Made by a program: the position numbers and the translations under genes. This document shows, in pieces, positions 34,761-42,620 of a DNA stretch of 64,000 nucleotides. The notes beneath the pieces are model-generated. The model made no database searches, had not been told where the DNA came from, and was given only the letters and a program-made list of their open reading frames with translations. Each line of letters opens with the position of its first letter. The stretch's first letter is position 1. Source of the stretch: Pseudomonas rhizoryzae (lineage in GTDB: Bacteria > Pseudomonadota > Gammaproteobacteria > Pseudomonadales > Pseudomonadaceae); NCBI RefSeq assembly GCF_005250615.1, contig NZ_SULM01000005.1, positions 310,001-374,000 on the forward strand, given 5' to 3'.

Positions 34761-35366
34761 TCAAGCCGACTTGAGCAGACAGGTTCCGCAGGCCCTCGCA
34801 ATGTTGATCTTCTCCACCTCGGGACGACTGTTCGCGGCTTCCACCAGGCGCTGCACGTCTGGGCTGGCGCCATAGCGACGCACCACGCCGACGAACTCCT
34901 CGACGTCATGGCCGCGCAGCTTGAGCTTCGGCATGCCGTCCCGGGTGAATGCGGGAGCGCCGAAGCCATCCAGCTCCTGGGCAATGTGGTACAGCTCGTG
35001 CTCGACCAGGGCGCAGAACTCGGCGTCGCTGCATTCGGCGCAGTAGTCGGCGGCCAGGGTGATGATGAAGTCCGGGATGTCTCCGAACCACTCCACCATC
35101 TGCTGCTCTGCCCTCGCCTTCTGCCAGCCACCAGCGCGGAACGCGACCTGCTCAGCCTGGCCCAGTACCAGGCGGCTCGCCTTGACGAATCCCGTCCTGG
35201 CCCAGAGGAAACCGATGTCCGCATCGAGCAGGTGGATGTGGTCCTCGTTGCGCAGTCTCCCTCCCTCGCGGACGAAGGTGTCCATGGCCCAGTCGCGCAG
35301 CTCGGGCGCCGGGACAATCTCCGGCCAGTGCGCGGTGGGTGGCAACGGGCGGCGGACAGCTGTCAC
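34761..35366 (-). CDS. Putative phage zinc metallopeptidase
   Basis: The 201-residue protein belongs to the putative phage metallopeptidase family. The zinc motif HELYH lies in ALVEHELYHIAQE at about residue 125. A further conserved block is WARTGFVKASRLVLGQA. The C terminus has a CGTC pair that may bind metal. The role of the family is unknown. Homologues typically stand next to the terminase genes, as here. It starts at a GTG behind GAGG. Confidence 0.78.
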   Translation of the reverse strand: MTAVRRPLPPTAHWPEIVPAPELRDWAMDTFVREGGRLRNEDHIHLLDADIGFLWARTGFVKASRLVLGQAEQVAFRAGGWQKARAEQQMVEWFGDIPDFIITLAADYCAECSDAEFCALVEHELYHIAQELDGFGAPAFTRDGMPKLKLRGHDVEEFVGVVRRYGASPDVQRLVEAANSRPEVEKINIARACGTCLLKSA

Positions 35367-35375
35367 TGCGCTACC

Positions 35376-36863
35376 TCACAGATATTGCTGAAGCACCGCC
35401 AGCACGTCGCTATTGCGTGGGGCGGTGATGCTGTTGATATTGTCCCAGTCGTTGGCCTGGTACTCGCTCCACCACCAGAGGTAGACGTCACTACCACTCG
35501 CCAAGGCGTAGGCGATGCCGTTGGCCAGGGCGGCGACGGCATTGGGCGTTGGAACGTTGCTGTTCCCTACCCGCTTGCTCGCGGGAGCACCCATCTCGCC
35601 GAAGGCATGCTTGAACCCTGCCGCCTTGCACGCCGCGATCACGCCCTTCATGCGATCGATGGCCTGGATCGGGTCGATGGTGCTGTCGTCCTCGGCATAG
35701 TCGCCGCCGGCGTCCGCATCGAAGTAGCAGTGGGTGTGGATCTCCAACAGCTTCGACGGGTCCTTGAGCGTGAACAGCGCCTGGCCGTAGCTCGCGAAAT
35801 CGCGCGTGGTGGCCCAGGGGTACGGCTCCACGGCAATGGCGCAGGTCTGGTCTACTTGGCGGATGGCGTCGATGCAGAGCTGATACTCCCGAACGATCAC
35901 CATCGGGTCGGCCAGGTTGATCGGCTCGTTCATCAGGTCGTAGCCGTAGAGCGCGGCGCGGGCCTGGGGGTCGGCGGAAACGAACCGAGCGAGCTTGGCA
36001 TACATGTTGGCCAGCGAGCCCTGGGGCACCTTGGCGGAACCCAATTGGTCGCGCTGGTCAGCCCGCGCGCCGGAGGCATAGCCGCCGTAGTCATGGGCAC
36101 CGCATACCAGCGCGGTGATGCCGTACTTGCCGTACAACTTCAGCGCCTGGAGCAGCAGTGCGCCATAGGTAGGGTCGATATCACCGCCCAGGGTCCGGAC
36201 GATCCGCGGCCAGAGCAGCGAGATGCGCACACGGGTGACGCCCTTGGACGCAAGCAGCTTGATGTCCACCTCGCTCGCGAAGCCGAAGTCGGTGCCCTGC
36301 TTGCCGGGTAGCACGTAACCGCCACCAGACTGACCGTGGTTGACGCCTATCACCGCCTTGGCCAGCCCCTTCAGCGAACCCTTGGCCTTGACCTGGAGCT
36401 TCTTCACCAGCTCCACGGCTGCCGGAGCCTCCACGGACGGGGGTGGCGTGGGCGATGTCTCCGCCTTGGCGTAGCGGTCCCGAACCGTGGCGGCCTTGCC
36501 GACCACCTTGCCCGGGTTCGCGATGTTCTGATCGGTGGTCACCTTCAGCACCGGATCACGGCCCGCCAGGGGCTGCACCTCGTCGACCTCGAGCACGTTA
36601 ACGGCCTGGCCGGTGGCGAGCTGCACCACGACCTGGCCGGCGACAATGAGCGAACTCAGGGGCAGCAGCAGCGACTTGTCGTAGGCGTTGATCACCTCGG
36701 TGGTCAGCGGCAGGCTAGCGGCCGGCGTCTCGGGCTCGGGATCTGGAGCCGGATCGGTTGTCCCCGGCTGTGCTGCGGTAATCGCGGCATCAGCCACGGC
36801 CTGGGCGTACTTCAGAATCGCAGCGTCCAGCTCAGCGCGGGCTGCGGCAACGGTATCGGTCAT
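35376..36863 (-). CDS. GH5-type (cellulase family) glycoside hydrolase
   Basis: The 495-residue protein has a low-complexity N terminus (Ala/Pro-rich to about 50), a small beta domain (about 55-130) and a TIM-barrel glycoside hydrolase domain (about 165-495). The GH5 signatures are present: DLMNEPIN with the acid/base Glu, IHTHCYFD, and GEMGAP with the nucleophile Glu. No signal peptide is visible. It lies in the late operon between holin and metallopeptidase. It may be a virion-associated depolymerase for exopolysaccharide or a lysogenic-conversion enzyme. GGAG precedes the ATG. Confidence 0.82.
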   Translation of the reverse strand: MTDTVAAARAELDAAILKYAQAVADAAITAAQPGTTDPAPDPEPETPAASLPLTTEVINAYDKSLLLPLSSLIVAGQVVVQLATGQAVNVLEVDEVQPLAGRDPVLKVTTDQNIANPGKVVGKAATVRDRYAKAETSPTPPPSVEAPAAVELVKKLQVKAKGSLKGLAKAVIGVNHGQSGGGYVLPGKQGTDFGFASEVDIKLLASKGVTRVRISLLWPRIVRTLGGDIDPTYGALLLQALKLYGKYGITALVCGAHDYGGYASGARADQRDQLGSAKVPQGSLANMYAKLARFVSADPQARAALYGYDLMNEPINLADPMVIVREYQLCIDAIRQVDQTCAIAVEPYPWATTRDFASYGQALFTLKDPSKLLEIHTHCYFDADAGGDYAEDDSTIDPIQAIDRMKGVIAACKAAGFKHAFGEMGAPASKRVGNSNVPTPNAVAALANGIAYALASGSDVYLWWWSEYQANDWDNINSITAPRNSDVLAVLQQYL

Positions 36864-36920
36864 GGTGCTCTCCGGGATATTGGGCGCCGGAATGCACAGC
36901 TCGGGCCGCAGGGATGTGAT

Positions 36921-37247
36921 TTACCTTCTGATGCGGCGGCGCTCTGTCCGGCCATCCCAGCGCTCGAAGCCGGCCGGCCAAATCTTGGCGACGTTTCCGC
37001 CTGCGCGCATAACCAGGGCCAGGCTGAGCCCGTAGAACGCTGTGTTGTACCAGGACACCACCGGGATACGCTCCTCGATCAATATCCGGGCAACAATACT
37101 CATGAACTGCATGCCGGTCGTGGCGCATAGCGCGAACGCGATGACGGACACACCGAGTCGGTAGCGTGAGTTCTCATCGGGCCGGTAGACGAAGCCGATC
37201 ATGGTGAAGATGCCGGCGCAGAAAAGCGCCTGCAGGATTGCGGCCAT
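36921..37247 (-). CDS. Holin
   Basis: The 108-residue protein has three hydrophobic segments (about 5-20, 31-55 and 65-85) and a basic C terminus (RWDGRTERRRIRR). This is the pattern of a class I, lambda S-like holin. It would form lethal holes in the inner membrane to release the endolysin. The second holin-like gene follows immediately upstream on the same strand. Confidence 0.75.
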   Translation of the reverse strand: MAAILQALFCAGIFTMIGFVYRPDENSRYRLGVSVIAFALCATTGMQFMSIVARILIEERIPVVSWYNTAFYGLSLALVMRAGGNVAKIWPAGFERWDGRTERRRIRR

Positions 37248-37250
37248 GGG

Positions 37251-37625
37251 TCAGCCCCCTTTGCCGAAGCGAATACTGAGCACCCAGCGCAGGAAGCGCG
37301 GCATAGTGCCCGTTTCAACCCATTCGACCAGGCCAGCGAGGAAGACCACGCACACCGCACCGCAGGCCATGGCCACAAGGCCGGTCGTTCTGGTCCATTC
37401 CTGACCGATAGCCTCGGCCGCTGCAAAGTAGCCGCCGATCCAGCCCACGAACAGGTAGCCCACACGCCGGAAGAACGGCATGTCCTTGGCGAATACCACG
37501 TAGAAGAAGGCGCCACCGAAGGCTCCCACCAGCGCAGCCAAGTCCAGATCGGGGAACACGGCACCCAGGCCCAGGCTGGCAGCAACGCCGGCCAGCCCGA
37601 TGCTCGCGGATGACGGTTCGCCCAT
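37251..37625 (-). CDS. Second putative holin or antiholin
   Basis: The 124-residue protein has about four membrane segments (SLGLGAVF, VGAFGGAFFYVVFA, YLFVGWIGGYFAAAE, AVCVVFLAGLVEW) and matches the putative phage holin family with the PFFRRVGYLFVGWIGGYFA-type block. It stands 3 bp from the other holin gene, so the pair may act as holin and antiholin. It is the first gene of a late block that begins after an intrinsic terminator. Confidence 0.75.
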   Translation of the reverse strand: MGEPSSASIGLAGVAASLGLGAVFPDLDLAALVGAFGGAFFYVVFAKDMPFFRRVGYLFVGWIGGYFAAAEAIGQEWTRTTGLVAMACGAVCVVFLAGLVEWVETGTMPRFLRWVLSIRFGKGG

Positions 37626-37643
37626 TTCGATACTCCAGAAACG

Positions 37644-37670
37644 AAAAAACCCGGCGCTTTGGCCGGGTTC
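37644..37670 (-). terminator. Intrinsic terminator at the early/late boundary
   Basis: On the minus strand a stem AACCCGGC / GCCGGGTT with a short mismatch-containing loop is followed by six T. It separates the leftward early genes (ending at 37730) from the holin and structural genes, the position where a Q-type antiterminator would act. Confidence 0.82.
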
Positions 37671-37729
37671 GGGGTTTTGGGTGCTGCTTCACACAATGGA
37701 CAAACCTTAAGGCCAGCCGCACATTTCAG

Positions 37730-38320
37730 TCAAGCGGCAATTTTCATGTCCCTCAGCAGTCTCGCGACTGGTGCCAGTGCCATCGCATCCAAGTCGTTGC
37801 AGGCAGCGAAACAGGCTTGGACGAACTCATCCCATTCCCGGTCCCAGTTTCGAGCATCCAGCTCCACCCCGTAGGTGTATTCCAGATACGTCCGGAAGGC
37901 CTCGGGCGTCGGCAGCGGATCGGGCGCCGCGCTCTGGCCACCCTGGTGCTGGCGACGGTACCGGTAGAGCACGGCCATGGCGACAAACTCCGCCTTGGCG
38001 TATTTCTTGGCGTACATCTTGGGCCCGCGCAGGTACGCCATCTGGAACACTGACCACTCCGCCACCTCGCGCCATAGGTCGTTGTTCTCCGGGTGGTAGA
38101 GGTGGTTCCCGAAGGCGAACAGGTCGGCCGGCAGCCGCTCGATGACCGAACGGATGTGCGCGCCGAAAGTATCGTTGACCAGGCCAGCCACGCCGCGCAC
38201 ACGCTCGGACGCCTGGATGCTGGTGCCGAGCAGCCAGAGCGACTCGCAGTGCCTGGCCGTTCCGTCGCCGGGAGTGTAGTAGGCGGCGTGCCAAATTTCT
38301 CGAGCTGATCCAAGGCGCAT
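37730..38320 (-). CDS. Hypothetical protein at the Q antiterminator position
   Basis: The 196-residue protein begins MRLGSAREIWHAAYYTPGDG at an ATG overlapping the NinB stop. It is rich in aromatic and charged residues, mostly helical, and without a recognised motif. It is the last leftward early gene before the late terminator. In lambdoid phages this is the place of the late antiterminator Q. A Q-like role is inferred from position only. Confidence 0.6.
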   Translation of the reverse strand: MRLGSAREIWHAAYYTPGDGTARHCESLWLLGTSIQASERVRGVAGLVNDTFGAHIRSVIERLPADLFAFGNHLYHPENNDLWREVAEWSVFQMAYLRGPKMYAKKYAKAEFVAMAVLYRYRRQHQGGQSAAPDPLPTPEAFRTYLEYTYGVELDARNWDREWDEFVQACFAACNDLDAMALAPVARLLRDMKIAA

Positions 38321-38766
38321 CAGGCCGTTCTCCTCTGGCCGTAGATGGCCAACATCAGGTCTTCGGGGTGTGGCAACAGCAGTTCGAGGTGCTCGGCGCA
38401 GTAGCGGTCGAGCAAGTCGAGGTATTCGGTCATCTGGGCCTGGGTGAACCCGCTGGTCTTGGCTCGGCCGACCTTGAACTCGCCACCGGCCGGCCCGGGC
38501 ATGGCCACCTTGCGGACCTCGCAGGGCCACAGGCGCGCCACCAGGATCTCGTGCCACTCCTGGGCGCTGGCGAACTGGCCGAAGCTGTCGGCCAGGTGCT
38601 TCTGGATCGCGTTGTTCCACATCCAGAGCAGACGGTTCTGGGCATCGCTGCGCTGGCTGCGGATCTCAGTGATGGCGATCTTGCGAGGCTTGGTCAGGTC
38701 CAGACCGGCGAGGAATGACATCAGGCGCTCACGGTCGGCGGGCGTGCGGATCACGTGGTCAGTCAT
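38320..38766 (-). CDS. ninB: NinB-like recombination protein
   Basis: The 148-residue protein matches NinB of lambdoid phages. The motifs are KPRKIAITEIRSQRSDAQNRLLWMW near the start (in shorter pieces) and FTQAQMTEYLDLLDRYCAEH near the end. NinB (Orf) is a recombination mediator that binds single-stranded DNA and helps load recombinases. It lies in a nin-like cluster with RusA. Confidence 0.88.
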   Translation of the reverse strand: MTDHVIRTPADRERLMSFLAGLDLTKPRKIAITEIRSQRSDAQNRLLWMWNNAIQKHLADSFGQFASAQEWHEILVARLWPCEVRKVAMPGPAGGEFKVGRAKTSGFTQAQMTEYLDLLDRYCAEHLELLLPHPEDLMLAIYGQRRTA

Positions 38767-38977
38767 GACTGTGGTCCTCCACGTGGCCCAGCCAGTCGCA
38801 GACGGGTGACTTCCTGAATCCGCCGCTCAGATAGCGGTCGTGGTTGACCAGCTTTCTCGTCATCTCCTTGAGCCAGTAGCGGCGACAAGGAGCGTGCATC
38901 TGTGCTGCCCGGACCATGCGGATTGCGTCTACCTCGTCCAGGCAGGACTTGGCGAAACGGCTATTGAGGCCTGCCAT
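38759..38977 (-). CDS. Small hypothetical early protein
   Basis: The 72-residue protein begins MAGLNSRFAKSCLDEVDAIR and is basic and helical, with two Cys in the middle. It overlaps both neighbours by a few bases, so it is part of the tightly packed nin-like operon. No family is recognised. Confidence 0.6.
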   Translation of the reverse strand: MAGLNSRFAKSCLDEVDAIRMVRAAQMHAPCRRYWLKEMTRKLVNHDRYLSGGFRKSPVCDWLGHVEDHSHD

Positions 38978-39462
38978 CACTTCTCACCCCCTCGCCCTGG
39001 CTGTGCGGATAGGTCCCCTCGTAGCGGAAACTGCTCCACGAGGAAACGATCGTAGTGCTCGGCGTGCATACCTGCGGGATGCGCTTCGCCCCAGGCTTTC
39101 AGCTTTTGAATCGCCGCTTCCCGCTCTTCGATAGAGGCATCGTCAGCCCACCATCCTGGATGGGTGGCTCGATAGGCGCTGAGCTCGGTCGCCCAGTTCT
39201 CAGCTAGGTGCTGATCGAGGAACACGGCAAGTGCGTCGGAAGATTCGTGGTCTACAACCCCGATCACCACAAAAGCTTCCCGCCCACGCTCGTCATGGCC
39301 GACGCGGGGACGGTGGACGAGGGGCTGGATGGCGATCTCTCTGTTGTGGTTGTAGGACTCTGTGCCGATCCAGGCATAGCCCCGGCTAGCACCGTCTAGA
39401 GCTCCGTTTTTGTAGGCTTGGCGCAGCGCGTCGGCGAACTGGTCTTCGGTGAGATTGATCAC
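38977..39462 (-). CDS. Hypothetical nin-region protein
   Basis: The 161-residue protein starts at a GTG that overlaps the previous stop (GTGA). It reads VINLTEDQFADALRQAYKNG. The C-terminal half is Trp- and Glu-rich and helical (HPGWWADDASIEEREAAIQKLK in blocks). The composition is typical of small phage early proteins. No function can be assigned. Confidence 0.6.
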   Translation of the reverse strand: MINLTEDQFADALRQAYKNGALDGASRGYAWIGTESYNHNREIAIQPLVHRPRVGHDERGREAFVVIGVVDHESSDALAVFLDQHLAENWATELSAYRATHPGWWADDASIEEREAAIQKLKAWGEAHPAGMHAEHYDRFLVEQFPLRGDLSAQPGRGGEK

Positions 39463-39788
39463 GGCCGCTTCCTCCGCAGCTTCTGCTGGCAGCGCTGGCA
39501 ATGCGGCCAGTTGCCCGCCCCGAACATGGGGATGCGTTCACTGGTAACGGCCTCAACCCCGCACAACGCTTTCCAATGCCGAACCCGACCATGCCCTTCC
39601 GGCCCGATTTGGTCGGCCTGGGTCTGCTTGAAGTAATGGGCGCAGTGCCAGGTGCCGGGCGCCTTGAGCCACCCCTTGTCGAGATCGGTGGGGCCGCCGC
39701 CCATGGTCACGCCTCTAGCGGTCAGCTCATCGAAACGGCCCTCGTCGACCATACGCATGTACTCGCCGAAGTCATGGCTCTTGGTCAT
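39459..39788 (-). CDS. Hypothetical protein with possible zinc ribbon
   Basis: The 109-residue protein begins MTKSHDFGEYMRMVDEG at an ATG overlapping the RusA stop. Cys and His residues in TWHCAHYF and HCQRCQQK could bind one zinc. The protein is short and basic at its end (KLRRKRP). It is part of the nin-like cluster. The family is not recognised. Confidence 0.6.
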   Translation of the reverse strand: MTKSHDFGEYMRMVDEGRFDELTARGVTMGGGPTDLDKGWLKAPGTWHCAHYFKQTQADQIGPEGHGRVRHWKALCGVEAVTSERIPMFGAGNWPHCQRCQQKLRRKRP

Positions 39789-40261
39789 GCCGCCACCTCC
39801 GTCATCAGCGGCACGATCCGCACCCGCACGCACGGCGTCTCGGCGTAACGCTTGCGCACGATGGCATCCACCACCTGGACGTCATCCCGCCAGACCACCC
39901 CGTTCAGGCCGTCGTAGATCGCCTTGATCACGTTGTCCATGTCGGGCTTCGTGGTCGGGAACACCTGGCCGGCCACGGCCTGGGCCTTCCACTTTTTCGA
40001 CTTGGATTGAGGGATCGGCAGCAGGATCTGCAGCTCGACCATCACCGGGTGCGGGATCAGGTCGCGGCCAGCCATGGCGATCTCACCGGCCCTGGCGATG
40101 CTCTCCTCGTAGGCTTCGGTGCGCGCCGGGGTGATGTGCGCCGTGTAGGTGCCTAGCTGCCCAGTCGACTTGTCGCGTCGCTTGCGCGTTACCGCGCGTG
40201 GACGCCCCTTGCCGATGGGCTTGCCCGGCACCACGAACTCCACCACGGCGAACTCACGCAT
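39785..40261 (-). CDS. rusA: RusA-family Holliday junction resolvase
   Basis: The 158-residue protein matches RusA. The start VEFVVPGKPIGKGRPRAV is the family N terminus. The catalytic acidic cluster is in KPDMDNVIKAIYDGLNGVVW with a further Asp pair in RDDVQVVD. It cuts four-way junctions and processes recombination or replication intermediates before packaging. AAGGAG lies 7 bp before the ATG at 40261. The frame upstream to 40306 lacks family-like sequence. Confidence 0.9.
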   Translation of the reverse strand: MREFAVVEFVVPGKPIGKGRPRAVTRKRRDKSTGQLGTYTAHITPARTEAYEESIARAGEIAMAGRDLIPHPVMVELQILLPIPQSKSKKWKAQAVAGQVFPTTKPDMDNVIKAIYDGLNGVVWRDDVQVVDAIVRKRYAETPCVRVRIVPLMTEVAA

Positions 40262-40562
40262 GATCCTGCTCCTTGGCCTTCTGGCGTTCGGGAGCGAAGT
40301 CGCCACCCAGCGGTATCAGCTTGTACTCACAGATAGGGCCATAGGCGGCGCCACCGTCGTAGAAGGTCTGTAATGGCTCATCACCGCAGACCTCAATCAC
40401 CCAGATCGTCCCCCCCACTGGATTACTGAATGCAAGACCCTCCCAGGTGTATTCCGCAGGACTGCCGAGGCTTTCAATCAGCCGCACCATCCGCCCCAAG
40501 TTCGCTTGGCAACTTTGATTGGCGATGAGCGCCAAGGCGCCAGGAAAGAAATGCGCGCTCAT
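40254..40562 (-). CDS. Small hypothetical protein (paralogue of next gene)
   Basis: The 102-residue protein begins MSAHFFPGALALIANQ and ends with the block YKLIPLGGDFAPE. That ending is shared with the neighbouring protein, which has RLMPLRGDFAV at the same place. The two look like diverged tandem copies of a small beta-barrel-like domain. Both overlap their neighbours by a few bases. Function unknown. Confidence 0.6.
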   Translation of the reverse strand: MSAHFFPGALALIANQSCQANLGRMVRLIESLGSPAEYTWEGLAFSNPVGGTIWVIEVCGDEPLQTFYDGGAAYGPICEYKLIPLGGDFAPERQKAKEQDHA

Positions 40563-40834
40563 GCCGGTATCTCCTCGGCTTTAGGCTGAACAACAGCGAA
40601 GTCACCGCGCAGCGGCATCAGGCGTCGCTCAGGCGCGGCGGCTGAGTACCCCTCGGGCAGGTCGTGATGAGCAAACTCCCATAGCGGCGAAGCGATCACG
40701 CGCTCCACCCTGTCTGCACACAGGATCTCCTCACCTGCGGGAAGAAGCCGAACGAGGGTGACGATTGAGCCAGCCACGACTGGGCCGACGTCTACCAGCA
40801 AGATGGCGAGGTCATTACGCTGAAATTCACGCAT
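40559..40834 (-). CDS. Small hypothetical protein (paralogue of previous gene)
   Basis: The 91-residue protein starts MREFQRNDLAILLVDVGPVV. It has an SH3-like strand pattern (GSIVTLVRLL, GEEILCADRVERV) and the shared C-terminal LMPLRGDFAV. It overlaps both neighbours. No function can be assigned. Confidence 0.58.
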   Translation of the reverse strand: MREFQRNDLAILLVDVGPVVAGSIVTLVRLLPAGEEILCADRVERVIASPLWEFAHHDLPEGYSAAAPERRLMPLRGDFAVVQPKAEEIPA

Positions 40835-41567
40835 GGCTGTCTCTCCGGATGCCCATCTTCGCCAGCAGCATCGCCCTCGCCTGCTTCGGGTAGTTCGGGA
40901 TGCCCTGGATCTCCATCAGCCTCCGCGCCTCCTGGTGGCTGTGCGCGAACTGCACCTGCATCGGCGACTTGTGCTCATGCTCCAGGCCGAAGGGGATCTC
41001 GTCCTCAAGCGGCTTGCCCATCACGGCGCGAGCACGCACCACGGCGAAGTTCCTCGCAAACACCTTGCGCATCGCCTTGTCGTCCAGGCGGGTCGTCTGC
41101 AGGTCGAACGTCCCCGTCAGCTTGGCCGCCACCTCGACGATCTTGTGCTTGTAGACCCCGCGCAGTGCCTGCTCCCAGGCTTCTTCCTCGGTGGGCAGGC
41201 CTGGCACCTGGAGGCACAGCGCCCGGAAAACCGGCGCCGGCGGCGGCCAGTCGAATTCGTCGCCCTTGTCCACCAGCAGGTTCAGACCGTTCGCCAGCTG
41301 CTGCCCGTTGAGGCCTGCCAGCACGGTCGCCCAGGCGCTGTCCTGATCAGCTTTCACGCCAAAACTCGACGTCCAGCGGTGGCCGTACATCTCCGCCATC
41401 TTCAGCCACAGCCGGTCCAGCAGCTGCTCGGGCAGCTTCTCGATCTGCGATGGCTGCTCGGACCTTGTCGACGGCTGAGAGAGGGCCTTGTCGACCAGTT
41501 GGGCCGCCGTGGGAGCGGTTCTGAGCGGCTTCTGCTTGGGCAGTTCGTCCGGGATTCGATTGGGCAT
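40827..41567 (-). CDS. Replication protein P-like helicase loader
   Basis: The 246-residue protein looks like the lambda P-type replication proteins that bring DnaB to the phage origin. Recognisable blocks are LPEQLLDRLWLKMAEMYGHRW, SSFGVK and FDWPPPAPVFRALC. I chose the ATG at 41567 because GAGG lies 8 bp upstream. Its first 221 bp overlap the end of the O-like gene in another frame, an unusually long overlap. Confidence 0.78.
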   Translation of the reverse strand: MPNRIPDELPKQKPLRTAPTAAQLVDKALSQPSTRSEQPSQIEKLPEQLLDRLWLKMAEMYGHRWTSSFGVKADQDSAWATVLAGLNGQQLANGLNLLVDKGDEFDWPPPAPVFRALCLQVPGLPTEEEAWEQALRGVYKHKIVEVAAKLTGTFDLQTTRLDDKAMRKVFARNFAVVRARAVMGKPLEDEIPFGLEHEHKSPMQVQFAHSHQEARRLMEIQGIPNYPKQARAMLLAKMGIRRDSHA

Positions 41568-42303
41568 GGCGGTTACCTCGGATGATTTTCTGGGCAAGCT
41601 CGTGCTCCCACTGGCCCTGGGACTGGAACTTGTCCGGGCGGTTGATCCAGTAGGAGCGGAACTCGAGGAGCTGGTCGGGGTGGACGGTGGTGTTCCCTAG
41701 GCCGTTGCGCATCGCCGTGGCCTTCCAGCCCCTGGCCGATGGCTCCCAGCCGTCATGCATGGCGAATCGGTCGTCAGCGCTCGTGCGCGAAGACGAAGAA
41801 GTAGGAAGATTCGGAGGAAGACCGGAGGTAGGCCCCACCTCTGGCCCCACCTGCGGAAAACCTAAGGCCCCACCTTCTCCATCTATCTCGCCAGAGGCCG
41901 CGTCGTTGCTGTGTTCTGGCGGAGTTTCGCTGGCCCCACCTCTGGCCCCACCTGGTGCCAACCTCTGGCCCCACCTCTCCGAGACGGATTGATCGTAGGA
42001 AGCCTGAGGCAGGGCGAAGACGAAGGGCCCAAGGGAAGGCATGGGGTCCAGAAGGCCGAGCTTCGCCAGGGTCTCCAGCGAGTAACGGACTTCCTTTCGG
42101 GTGGCCTGGTGTGCAGGCCGACCCGGTGACGCGGGGTTGCTGAGTACCTCGCGCAGCATCTGCTCACTTATGCGCCTGGATACCCCGGTGATGCCGGTCT
42201 GGTAGTCCATGTGCATACGAATCGAGGCGTACACCTTGAGCAGGTGGTGTGGAGCATCGAACAGCGCTCCCCACTCATCGTCGTTGATCTGGAATGCGGG
42301 CAC
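41347..42303 (-). CDS. Replication protein O-like initiator with DnaT-like domain
   Basis: The 318-residue protein has an N-terminal winged-helix-like region (ISEQMLREVLSN, VRYSLETLAKLGLLDP). The Gly/Pro-rich middle (about 105-170) is encoded by an iteron array. The C-terminal part matches the DnaT-like domain (ATAMRNGLGNTTVHPDQLLEFRSYW in blocks). It should bind the iterons inside its own gene and recruit the P-like loader, as lambda O does. It starts at a GTG 3 bp after the cII stop. The last 221 bp overlap the P-like gene. Confidence 0.78.
   Translation of the reverse strand: MPAFQINDDEWGALFDAPHHLLKVYASIRMHMDYQTGITGVSRRISEQMLREVLSNPASPGRPAHQATRKEVRYSLETLAKLGLLDPMPSLGPFVFALPQASYDQSVSERWGQRLAPGGARGGASETPPEHSNDAASGEIDGEGGALGFPQVGPEVGPTSGLPPNLPTSSSSRTSADDRFAMHDGWEPSARGWKATAMRNGLGNTTVHPDQLLEFRSYWINRPDKFQSQGQWEHELAQKIIRGNRHAQSNPGRTAQAEAAQNRSHGGPTGRQGPLSAVDKVRAAIADREAARAAAGPAVAEDGGDVRPPLDVEFWRES
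41831..41976. repeat. Iteron array inside the O-like gene, probable phage replication origin
   Basis: Six copies of GGCCCCACCT begin at 41831, 41843, 41866, 41932, 41944 and 41967. They form two triads with the same 12- and 23-bp spacing, set 101 bp apart. Three copies share the longer form CCTCTGGCCCCACCT. Lambda and its relatives also keep the origin iterons inside gene O. Confidence 0.82.
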
Positions 42304-42306
42304 AGC

Positions 42307-42618
42307 TCAATCCCAGCCCAGGGGTCCCGGGCGTTTCTTCTCGGCCTTCAGCCCCAGCTCTGCCAGGGTTTCGAGCGAGCGCAGATATTCGGCGTTGACC
42401 ACCACCGCAGAAACCGGGACGACTTGCAGCCCCAGGAGCGCAAGCACCTTGCTCCAGCGCTCGATCTCGCCTTCCTTCCAGCGCGACACGGTCGATTCGG
42501 ACAAGCCGATTGCGTCCGCGACGGTCTTCTGGCCCACCGACAGAAGTCGCTGCAAGACCAGGGACTCGATCTCCCGTGCCCTTGCAGATGGGTCTTGGCT
42601 TAATGCGGGTGTGCTCAT
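42307..42618 (-). CDS. cII: CII-like transcriptional activator
   Basis: The 103-residue protein matches the CII family. The start of the conserved region is REIESLVLQRLLSVGQKTVADAIG, followed by SESTVSRWKEGEI and LLGLQVVPV (quoted in short blocks). CII activates the establishment promoter for cI and thereby favours lysogeny. It lies between cro and O as in lambda, 2 bp after the cro stop. Confidence 0.88.
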   Translation of the reverse strand: MSTPALSQDPSARAREIESLVLQRLLSVGQKTVADAIGLSESTVSRWKEGEIERWSKVLALLGLQVVPVSAVVVNAEYLRSLETLAELGLKAEKKRPGPLGWD

Positions 42619-42620
42619 GG

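Noticed and set aside
34695-36311. Long rightward open frame opposite the metallopeptidase and GH5 genes
   Set aside because: Both minus-strand genes have intact catalytic motifs. The plus-strand frame shows none and no ribosome-binding site.
41831-41976. CRISPR-like or tandem repeat array
   Set aside because: Units are only 10 bp with spacers of 2-56 bp inside a coding gene. This fits replication iterons, not CRISPR. No CRISPR array or cas gene was seen anywhere in the window.
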